Shown piece by piece: positions 24,628-30,012 of a DNA stretch of 30,106 nt (its first letter is position 1; every line of letters starts with the position of its first letter). A program made the translations under genes and the position numbers. The notes beneath the pieces were generated by a model. The model saw nothing but the letters and a program-made list of their open reading frames with translations, was not told the DNA's origin and made no database searches. Source of the DNA: Desulfitobacterium sp050251735 (GTDB lineage: Bacteria > Bacillota > Desulfitobacteriia > Desulfitobacteriales > Desulfitobacteriaceae); assembly GCA_050251735.1 (NCBI GenBank), contig JBFWMF010000038.1, positions 1-30,106 on the forward strand, given 5' to 3'.

Positions 24628-24636
24628 TGATATACT
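24628..24636 (+). promoter_or_regulatory. Extended -10 promoter of cassette 6
   Basis: TGATATACT is an extended -10 element, about 35 bases before the antitoxin start; no good -35 box is present. It lies inside the cassette, so the toxin-antitoxin pair carries its own promoter. Confidence 0.5.
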
Positions 24637-24670
24637 ATAAGTAATAATGCTTTTTGAAGAGGTGAATATT

Positions 24671-24847
24671 ATGAGTCAAGTAAAGGAAGCGGCCATAAGA
24701 ATAATTGAGAACCTACCCGACCAAGCAACTTTGGATGATATAATGTACCAATTATATGTTAAAAAGAAAATTGATCTGTCCTTGAAAGCAGCAGAGGATG
24801 GCAAGGTATATTCTCATGAAGATGTTAAGAAGAGGATATTAAAATAA
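24671..24847 (+). CDS. Antitoxin of a RelE/ParE-type pair (cassette 6)
   Basis: A 58-residue protein, MSQVKEAAIRIIENLPDQ..., with TLDDIMYQLYVKKKIDLSLKAAEDGKVYSHEDVKKRI, the pattern of small antitoxins paired with RelE/ParE toxins in Firmicutes and cyanobacteria. ATG at 24671 has GAGGTG seven bases upstream; an in-frame ATG at 24647 lacks a site. Its stop abuts the toxin ATG directly. An almost identical copy lies in cassette 10. Confidence 0.82.
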   Translation: MSQVKEAAIRIIENLPDQATLDDIMYQLYVKKKIDLSLKAAEDGKVYSHEDVKKRILK

Positions 24848-25156
24848 ATGAGAATTGAATGGTCAGAGCCAGCTGTACTTGATTTAGAAGGTATAAAAGA
24901 ATTTATTGAAAGAGATTCGGATTATTATGCTATAGAATTTACTAGCAGAATTATTGAGATGGTCGAAAAACTTTTTGATTTTCCTAATCTGGGAAGAAAA
25001 GTTCCTGAAGTTGAAGATGAGAAGATTAGGGAGATCGTTTTTCATAACTACCGGTTAATATACAAACTAAGTGATGAATCAATTCTTGTATTGGCAATAA
25101 TTCATGTGGCACGAGAATTAAATAGTATAAAACCACAACCTTGGGAGAACACATAA
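24848..25156 (+). CDS. RelE/ParE-family toxin (cassette 6)
   Basis: A 102-residue protein with the RelE/ParE fold pattern: WSEPAVLDLEGIKEFI, LFDFPNLGRKVPE, IREIVFHNYRLIYKL and a final VLAIIHVARELN. RelE members cut mRNA in the ribosome and ParE members poison gyrase; this cannot be decided here, though the REIVFHNYRLIYK stretch is more ParE-like. It starts directly after the antitoxin stop. Intact, unlike its copy in cassette 10. Confidence 0.88.
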   Translation: MRIEWSEPAVLDLEGIKEFIERDSDYYAIEFTSRIIEMVEKLFDFPNLGRKVPEVEDEKIREIVFHNYRLIYKLSDESILVLAIIHVARELNSIKPQPWENT

Positions 25157-25191
25157 TTTTGCCCAGGGTTTTCTTTTGGGCCAAAGCCTTC

Positions 25192-25361
25192 GCCTAACAC
25201 GAGGATTCCCGCGAGGGTGCGGATAAGTGAGCCTATGGGGATAAGCCGCACCACATGTCCTCTGTCACAAGACTTGCAAATTTGAAGTTGAATAAAGAGG
25301 AAGCAAGTCTTGCGCCAGCCCTGCCGGTACGGACACGTCGGGAATCCCGGGGACGTTATCT
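25192..25361 (+). repeat. attC6 (cassette 6 end), 170 bases, branched
   Basis: R'' GCCTAAC, outer arms GGATTCCCG (25203-25211) and CGGGAATCC (25339-25347), R' GTTATCT. Between the arms are two further stems: GGTGCGG with CCGCACC (25216-25222, 25246-25252) and CAAGACTTGC with GCAAGTCTTG (25268-25277, 25303-25312). The R'' flank pairs with the cassette start at 24565 in 17 of 18 positions. Confidence 0.86.
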
Positions 25362-25446
25362 GGAATCGGAATATCGGAGTTGTTTTGTGGGATTATTTTC
25401 AAATTGAGTCTATATAGGTTATAATTAACTAACGAGGTGTTGCTGG

Positions 25447-25707
25447 ATGCCAATAATAAGTGAATTTTACGGTATAAAGATTATGATGTTTTGGAATGAT
25501 CATTATCCACCACATTTCCATGCAGAGTATGGTGAGAACAAGATTTTAGTAGATATTGAAAGCGCTACGGTTTTAAAAGGGATCTTCCCTTCAAAACAAC
25601 TCAAGCTAGTTCTTGCGTGGTGCGAAATTCACAAACATGAATTGATGACCAATTGGGAGAATGGAAAAGGAAATAATCGATTTATTAGAATCAATCCTTT
25701 AGTTTAA
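25447..25707 (+). CDS. DUF4160 protein (cassette 7)
   Basis: An 86-residue protein starting MPIISEFYGIKIMMFWNDHYPPHFHAEYGE in several short family motifs: the YPPHFHAEYG histidine cluster and the later LAWCEIHKHELMTNWE are typical of DUF4160. DUF4160 genes are very often beside DUF2442 genes, as here, and are suspected toxin-antitoxin pairs. GAGGTG lies before the ATG. The stop is 13 bases before the next gene. Confidence 0.88.
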   Translation: MPIISEFYGIKIMMFWNDHYPPHFHAEYGENKILVDIESATVLKGIFPSKQLKLVLAWCEIHKHELMTNWENGKGNNRFIRINPLV

Positions 25708-25720
25708 GGGGGTACTATAA

Positions 25721-26008
25721 ATGTTTCATAAAGTCTTGCAGGTAGTGCCGACTGATGATTACAAAGTATACATCTATTTTGAAGATGGGAAGATTAAACT
25801 ATTTGATGCTTCGGAGCTAATAAAAAAGGGAGTCTTTCAGCAACTCCAGGACGTTGAATTGTTTAAGAATTCTTGTACAGTTCTTAATGACACTTTAGCT
25901 TGGGATTTATCCGGTAAGTTTGATCCATATAATTGTTTAGATTTAGATCCCGAAGAACTTTACAATTCTTGTCCAGAAGTAAAAGAACCAATTGAAAATA
26001 TAATTTAG
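25721..26008 (+). CDS. DUF2442 protein (cassette 7)
   Basis: A 95-residue protein with the DUF2442 pattern: HKVLQVVPTDDYKVYIYFEDGKIKLFDASELI, then LNDTLAWDLSGKFDPYNCLDLDPEELY. In this family the C-terminal WDLSGKFDP...LDLDPEELY is well kept. It is the usual partner of DUF4160. Which of the two would be toxin and which antitoxin is not settled. AAGGGGG precedes the ATG. Confidence 0.88.
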   Translation: MFHKVLQVVPTDDYKVYIYFEDGKIKLFDASELIKKGVFQQLQDVELFKNSCTVLNDTLAWDLSGKFDPYNCLDLDPEELYNSCPEVKEPIENII

Positions 26009-26076
26009 CAACATGAGGCTGAAAGATGGAGTTGGCCTCATCTTTTTATAGCCATCTGTCTGGGGGTTCCGACTCC

Positions 26077-26152
26077 AGATAACAGAGGAGTCCCGCAACT
26101 AGAGGATGATGAATGTGGTTGGGACGCTACGGGACTCCTCAGAACGTTATCC
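26077..26152 (+). repeat. attC7 (cassette 7 end), 76 bases
   Basis: R'' AGATAAC, arms GAGGAGTCCCG (26085-26095) and CGGGACTCCTC (26130-26140), R' GTTATCC. The centre differs from attC3 by a single base, though the R boxes differ. The R'' flank pairs with the cassette start at 25355 in 16 of 17 positions. Confidence 0.87.
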
Positions 26153-26170
26153 GAAACCTGGCTTTCGGGG

Positions 26171-26476
26171 TTATAGTAAGAAGCTATATTGTCTTTTCCC
26201 GTGAAGTATTCTCCTGATTTCAATTATTTCATCAAGTACAACATAGAAAACAAGGTAATTTCCTATTAGCAAGATGCGGTAGTTTAAATGCATCAGACGC
26301 ATGTCTTTGGGGATCGATCCCATGTATGGGAAAATTTCAAGCTTAGAAATTGTTTGATCTACTTCGCCTAGGAAGGATTGTGCAGCTGACGGATCATCCA
26401 TCTGGATATATTCAATAACACTGGTTAAATCTTCTTGAGCAATAGGAAGGTATTCAACATGATATTCCTTATCCAT
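26171..26476 (-). CDS. RelE/ParE-family toxin, reversed (cassette 8)
   Basis: A 101-residue protein with the RelE/ParE pattern: HVEYLPIAQEDLTSVIEYI, FLGEVDQTISKLEIFPYMG, MRLMHLNYRILLIGNYLVFYVV and a terminal IRRILHGKRQY that is RelE/YoeB-like. Paired with a Phd/YefM antitoxin it probably is a ribosome-dependent mRNA interferase. Its start overlaps the antitoxin end by 8 bases. It runs against every other cassette gene. Confidence 0.9.
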   Translation of the reverse strand: MDKEYHVEYLPIAQEDLTSVIEYIQMDDPSAAQSFLGEVDQTISKLEIFPYMGSIPKDMRLMHLNYRILLIGNYLVFYVVLDEIIEIRRILHGKRQYSFLL

Positions 26477-26735
26477 TGATCTTTTCCCTCAAAGTCTTCA
26501 TTAAATCTTTATGTGAGATTCGCTCTATTCCTGAATTACTTTGTGCTTCGGCTTCACCAAGCTTTTGATAGAGATCTAACAACGTTTGTTGTTTTTCATA
26601 TAGGGCCATACTCATTACAACAAGATCTCCTTGACCATTCTTAGTGATGAAAACTGGTTCGCCATCTTTGTGGCAGATTTCAGATATCTGGTTGAAATTA
26701 TTTCTTAAATCAGAAATAGGTTTTATAGTAGGCAT
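26469..26735 (-). CDS. Phd/YefM-family antitoxin, reversed (cassette 8)
   Basis: An 88-residue protein, MPTIKPISDLRNNFNQISEICHK, followed by GEPVFITKNGQGDLVVMSM, the standard Phd/YefM DNA-binding opening; the C-terminal helix binds the toxin. ATG at 26735 is seven bases from AAAGGAG; another ATG two codons upstream is too close to it. It is first in the minus-strand operon behind an extended -10 promoter. Confidence 0.9.
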   Translation of the reverse strand: MPTIKPISDLRNNFNQISEICHKDGEPVFITKNGQGDLVVMSMALYEKQQTLLDLYQKLGEAEAQSNSGIERISHKDLMKTLREKING

Positions 26736-26767
26736 AATCATTCTCCTTTATCATTATATATATTACC

Positions 26768-26776
26768 ATTATATCA
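26768..26776 (-). promoter_or_regulatory. Extended -10 promoter of the reversed pair
   Basis: On the minus strand TGATATAAT is a consensus extended -10, about 33 bases before the antitoxin ATG; a TTGCAT 19 bases upstream may act as a weak -35. A reversed cassette gene needs its own promoter, as here. Confidence 0.6.
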
Positions 26777-26810
26777 TGATTGTGATAGATGTATGCAAGA
26801 GCCAGACTTC

Positions 26811-26887
26811 AGATAACAGTGAATTCCCTAAATCTGGTATAATATGATTGTAGTAACCAGACTTCGGGAATTCACGGAACGTTAAAT
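26811..26887 (+). repeat. attC8 (cassette 8 end), 77 bases
   Basis: R'' AGATAAC, perfect 10-bp arms (26819-26828 with 26866-26875), R' GTTAAAT. The R'' flank pairs with the cassette start at 26146 in 15 of 18 positions. Same family as attC1. Confidence 0.86.
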
Positions 26888-26908
26888 GAAAATGGTCGCA
26901 GGAACGTT

Positions 26909-26924
26909 GCGCCGTCCATGGTGC
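26909..26924. repeat. GTCCATGG-loop hairpin, copy 3
   Basis: GCGCC-GTCCAT-GGTGC (one G-T pair), just inside the start of cassette 9, with CAGGAACG upstream as in copy 1. Confidence 0.6.
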
Positions 26925-27034
26925 GGATTGTGCAGATAGGCTTTGGAGGATTTTGTAATTTAAGTTTCAGTTATTTCATAATGAGAAATACCCGATAAAC
27001 GGGAATTTATTAGCTTAGGTGGAGAAGATAGATT

Positions 27035-28192
27035 ATGGATAGTTTGACCGCAAAGAAAAATGAAATGCTGCAAGAGATGGCTACTATGGAATTCCATCCG
27101 GCAGTTATCGAAGAAGAGGTCAGCCTTACAAATTGCACAAAGCTACCTTTGTCAAGAGTAACAGCACTTGGAACAGCGTTTGAGCCTGTAGTTTCGGCAT
27201 TTCAAAGTGTTGTAAATAGCGGTGCTACAAGTGGATTATATAAAGTGACAGTTCCGGCAGGTGGACACTTAGCTGCATTTCAGGATGGGAGCGGATATTT
27301 AGGCTCTGTTTTGAATGCAGGCAATCAGGTTGCAGGACAAGCAACTTTGACTCCTCTCGTTTTTAATCCAACCATGCTCTTTATGGCGGCAGCTTTAGCC
27401 AACATAGACAAGAAACTTGACAGCATTCAAGAATCGCAACAAGAAATACTTGATTTCTTGGTTCAGAAAGATAAGTCAGAACTCAAAGGCGATCTTAATT
27501 TTCTGTCTGATGTGATGAACAATTACAAATACAACTGGAGCAACGAGAAATACATAAACAGTAACCATATTAAAGTGCTGGACATCAAGCAGTGGGCTGA
27601 GCGAAAGATCATCTTTTGCAGAGAACAAATTTCGGCAAATATTGAAAAAAACTCTTTTCTTCACAGCGATCAGGATGTAAAGAAGCAACTCGAGAAATTT
27701 CAGTCTGAGTTCAGAGACTATCAGCTTGCTTTATACTTATACTCATTTTCTTCCTTCTTGGAAGTTATGCTTTTGGAAAACTACGAGGTAGCTTTCTTAG
27801 ATGGCGTTGTGAGCAAGATTGAGGATTATTCTTTTAAGTACCGTGAACTCTATACAAAATGCTACGATCAGATTGAAGGTAACTCAAAGTCGTCAATACA
27901 ATCTCACTTATTAAGCGGATTATCGATTGCAAGCAGGGTTGCGGGAAAAGCCATAGAAAAAGTTCCCGTCATCAACAAGTCGCAAATTGATGAGTCTTTA
28001 ATCGAAACCGGAGATAAGATAGGTGACTTCAGTTCCAAGCGAACCGTAAAGACTATGCAGGCACTCGTAGACAAGCAGAACAGCTATGTGACGCCTTTCG
28101 TTGAGAACATCAAGGCGGTCAATAGATTGTATAATAGGCCGCTTGAAATAGTCTTTGACCGTGAGAACTTATACCTTGAGGTTACGGAGTAA
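27035..28192 (+). CDS. 385-residue protein of unknown family (cassette 9)
   Basis: The only large gene in the array. GGTGGAG precedes the ATG by 8 bases. Residues about 45-110 are Gly/Ala/Ser-rich with moderately hydrophobic stretches (ALGTAFEPVVSAFQSVVN, LGSVLNAGNQVAG, FNPTMLFMAAALANI). Residues about 120-270 are helical and charged (IDKKLDSIQESQQEILDFL, then KKQLEKFQSEFRDYQLAL), a likely coiled coil. There is no signal peptide and no catalytic motif that I recognise. An amphipathic patch before a helical bundle could mean a membrane-acting effector, but this is speculation. Confidence 0.8.
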   Translation: MDSLTAKKNEMLQEMATMEFHPAVIEEEVSLTNCTKLPLSRVTALGTAFEPVVSAFQSVVNSGATSGLYKVTVPAGGHLAAFQDGSGYLGSVLNAGNQVAGQATLTPLVFNPTMLFMAAALANIDKKLDSIQESQQEILDFLVQKDKSELKGDLNFLSDVMNNYKYNWSNEKYINSNHIKVLDIKQWAERKIIFCREQISANIEKNSFLHSDQDVKKQLEKFQSEFRDYQLALYLYSFSSFLEVMLLENYEVAFLDGVVSKIEDYSFKYRELYTKCYDQIEGNSKSSIQSHLLSGLSIASRVAGKAIEKVPVINKSQIDESLIETGDKIGDFSSKRTVKTMQALVDKQNSYVTPFVENIKAVNRLYNRPLEIVFDRENLYLEVTE

Positions 28193-28373
28193 AATACTGG
28201 CGTCGACTTTTTAATTCAGCGATAAATCCGTATTAAATGGATCGATTATATATACGTAGACGAAAGGAAAATTCCAATTTGTCGATTTGATTATGATCAT
28301 AATGTGATGTTTAAAGATTCAGACAAAATTCTCACTACCTAACTCATTTGCATGGTTTTTAGGGGGTTGAGGA

Positions 28374-28391
28374 GTCGCCCTTCATGGCGAC
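28374..28391. repeat. GTCCATGG-type hairpin, copy 4 (diverged)
   Basis: GTCGCC-CTTCAT-GGCGAC, perfect 6-bp stem with a loop two bases away from the others, shortly before attC9. Confidence 0.5.
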
Positions 28392-28417
28392 TTCTGAGTA
28401 TGGGGGCGACCAACTTC

Positions 28418-28583
28418 ACTTAACAGGAGGATTCCCGCGAGGGTGTGGTTAAGAGAGTTTATGGGGTATGCCGCACCACATGTCCTCTGTCACAAGACTT
28501 GCAATTTGGGTTGCATAAGTAGATGCAAGTCTTGCGCCAGCCCTGAGGGGACGGACACGTCGGGAATCCCGGGGACGTTAGGC
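28418..28583 (+). repeat. attC9 (cassette 9 end), 166 bases, branched
   Basis: R'' ACTTAAC, R' GTTAGGC, with the same arms and two inner stems as attC6 and attC10. The R'' flank pairs with the cassette start at 26881 in 16 of 19 positions. Confidence 0.86.
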
Positions 28584-28639
28584 GAAAGCTTTGGTGAAAG
28601 ACATTTTTTGGGGATTATCTGTAGAATGTTTGTTTTTGG

Positions 28640-28648
28640 TGATATACT
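28640..28648 (+). promoter_or_regulatory. Extended -10 promoter of cassette 10
   Basis: TGATATACT, the same element as in cassette 6, about 35 bases before the antitoxin ATG. Confidence 0.5.
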
Positions 28649-28682
28649 ATAATTAATAATGCTTTTTGAAGAGGTGAATATT

Positions 28683-28859
28683 ATGAGTCAAGTAAAGGAA
28701 GCAGCCATAAGAATAATTGAGAACCTACCCGACCAAGCAACTTTGGATGATATAATGTACCAATTATATGTTAAAAAGAAAATTGATCTGTCCTTGAAAG
28801 CAGCAGAGGATGGCAAGGTATATTCTCATGAAGATGTTAAGAAGAGGATATTAAAATAA
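28683..28859 (+). CDS. Antitoxin, second copy (cassette 10)
   Basis: The 58-residue product is identical to the cassette 6 antitoxin; the DNA has at least one silent change (GCG to GCA). Same GAGGTG binding site and same abutting toxin start. With its own toxin broken (see next gene), this copy could still neutralise the cassette 6 toxin. Confidence 0.82.
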   Translation: MSQVKEAAIRIIENLPDQATLDDIMYQLYVKKKIDLSLKAAEDGKVYSHEDVKKRILK

Positions 28860-29168
28860 ATGAGAATTGAATGGTCAGAGCCAGCTGTACTTGATTTAGA
28901 AGGTATAAAATAATTTATTGAAAGAGATTCGGATTATTATGCTATAGAATTTACTAGCAGAATTATTGAGATGGTCGAAAAACTTTCTGATTTTCCTAAT
29001 CGGGGAAGAAAAGTTCCTGAAGTTGAAGATGAGAAGATTAGGGAGATCGTTTTTCATAACTACCGGTTAATATACAAACTAAGTGATGAATCAATTCTTG
29101 TATTGGCAATAATTCATGCGGCACGAGAATTAAATAGTATGAAACCACAACCTTGGGAGAACACATAA
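28860..29168 (+). pseudogene. RelE/ParE-family toxin copy with nonsense codon (cassette 10)
   Basis: The sequence follows the cassette 6 toxin almost base for base, but codon 18 (28911-28913) is TAA in place of GAA, cutting the product to 17 residues. Past it there are a few changes (F to S, L to R, V to A, I to M) and no other stop. Restart at the internal ATG at 28971 would give a 65-residue C-terminal piece without the first helices, probably inactive. A sequencing error cannot be excluded. Confidence 0.85.
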
Positions 29169-29203
29169 TTTTGCCCAGGGTTTTCTTTTGGGCCAAAGCC
29201 TTC

Positions 29204-29370
29204 GCCTAACACGAGGATTCCCGCGAGGGTGCGGTTAAGAGAGTTTATGGGGTATGCCGCACCACATGTCCTCTGTCACAAGACTTGCAATTTGGGGTTG
29301 CGTAAGTAGATGCAAGTCTTGCGCCAGCCCTGAGGGGACGGACACGTCGGGAATCCCGGGGACGTTAGAC
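29204..29370 (+). repeat. attC10 (cassette 10 end), 167 bases, branched
   Basis: R'' GCCTAAC, R' GTTAGAC, with the same outer arms and two inner stems as attC6 and attC9 and nearly identical to attC9. The R'' flank pairs with the cassette start at 28577 in 17 of 18 positions. Confidence 0.86.
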
Positions 29371-29411
29371 GAAACTGCTAGGTCGAATTTTATTAAAGAA
29401 AGGTGCATTTT

Positions 29412-29870
29412 ATGGATAACCCAAATAAGATAATGGTTCCAATACTGGGTGCAAGTGATGAGGCTATAAAGGCGGCTTCGGATTGTTTGGGTGTATCATT
29501 TCCCGATCAGTTGAAGGAAATCTGGGCAATATCCAATGGGCTAGAACTTGCTGGCGGATGGATAATGTTTCCCGTTTTTGATAAAGCAAACCCTCGAAAA
29601 ACATCAAACCATATAGTTTATGCGAATACCAAAGGACGTTGGCAGTATATGCCGGAGGATTTAGTATCAATTGCTTCGAACGAAACGGGTAATCAACTGG
29701 TGCTGGAGAAGGTAGAAAATGAATTAATGCCGGAGGTTTTTGTTTGGTATCATGAAAGTAATAGGATCAAGAAATGGGGCAAGGGGTTAGATTATATCAA
29801 AGATAGAGCATTTGCTAGAGTTAGTAAGATAAATGCAAAGGTTCAGAAGGGCGTCAATAGAAAGTCTTAG
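29412..29870 (+). CDS. SUKH (SMI1/KNR4) family protein (cassette 11)
   Basis: A 152-residue protein with the SUKH pattern: an opening helix region ending LGVSFPDQLKEIWAISNGLEL, a strand GGWIMFPV, then MPEDLVSIASNETGNQLVL and a late VFVWYHESNRIKKWG. SUKH proteins often are immunity proteins against polymorphic or contact-dependent toxins. ATG at 29412 is seven bases from AAAGGTG. No toxin partner is seen in the cassette, so it may be an orphan immunity gene. Confidence 0.85.
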   Translation: MDNPNKIMVPILGASDEAIKAASDCLGVSFPDQLKEIWAISNGLELAGGWIMFPVFDKANPRKTSNHIVYANTKGRWQYMPEDLVSIASNETGNQLVLEKVENELMPEVFVWYHESNRIKKWGKGLDYIKDRAFARVSKINAKVQKGVNRKS

Positions 29871-29890
29871 CAATTCTTTGCCGCAACATC

Positions 29891-30012
29891 ACATAACTAA
29901 TTAGAGATTTATGATGTTCCTAGACACAGAAAAAGCCATTGATCGAAATCAGTGGCTTTAAAGGAATCCTTACTTTGGCAGCAATTAGAACATCATAAAT
30001 CTCTTGTTGTAC
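29891..30012 (+). repeat. Putative attC11, atypical, 122 bases
   Basis: R''-like ACATAAC (29891-29897), a perfect 17-bp inverted repeat (29903-29919 with 29988-30004), and an R'-like GTTGTAC (30006-30012). A nested hairpin (29931-29942 with 29949-29960) resembles a minus-strand terminator. Unlike cassettes 1-10, the R'' flank does not match its cassette start at 29364, so this end may be chimeric, or the repeat may belong to some other element. Confidence 0.4.

Larger units (their letters stand above)
28193..28682 (+). other. Non-coding tail of cassette 9 and head of cassette 10
   Basis: It holds attC9, a hairpin at 28374 and the cassette 10 promoter. A 38-codon open stretch at 28226-28342 (reading WIDYIYVDERKIPICRFD near its start) looks protein-like but has no start codon or binding site; it may be the last part of a lost gene. 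Confidence 0.4.
21021..30012 (+). mobile_element. Integron-like gene-cassette array (CALIN), about 11 cassettes
   Basis: Cassette joins, taken as G^TT, are after 21020, 21753, 22447, 22902, 23703, 24565, 25355, 26146, 26881, 28577 and 29364. The last cassette ends near 30006. Units are 455-1,696 bases with one or two genes each, and each ends in an attC-like palindrome of 51-170 bases. For cassettes 1-10 the first 17-19 bases of the unit are complementary to the bases around its own R'' box with only 1-3 mismatches, as expected if the unit once closed into a circle. All attC sites have the same direction. No integrase gene is in the window. Cassette genes are richer in A+T than the arg and hyd genes. 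Confidence 0.88.

Noticed and set aside
26038..26223. Minus-strand open frame across attC7
   Set aside because: It reads through the palindrome and the end of the reversed toxin gene; no binding site or family match.
28226..28342. A 38-codon open stretch as a real gene
   Set aside because: Protein-like in content but without a start codon or ribosome binding site; kept only as a possible remnant.
28443..28652. Open frame inside attC9
   Set aside because: It lies within the branched att site and is Cys/Gly-rich only because of the site's sequence.
21683..29370. CRISPR array reading of the repeated palindromes
   Set aside because: Repeats are 400-1,700 bases apart, vary in length from 51 to 170 bases and flank real genes; there are no uniform short spacers and no cas genes.
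21683..29370. Palindromes as ordinary terminators or MITEs
   Set aside because: No T-runs follow the stems, and no target duplications are seen. Complementarity links the start of one unit to the end of the same unit, not the two sides of each palindrome alone, which fits cassettes rather than MITEs.
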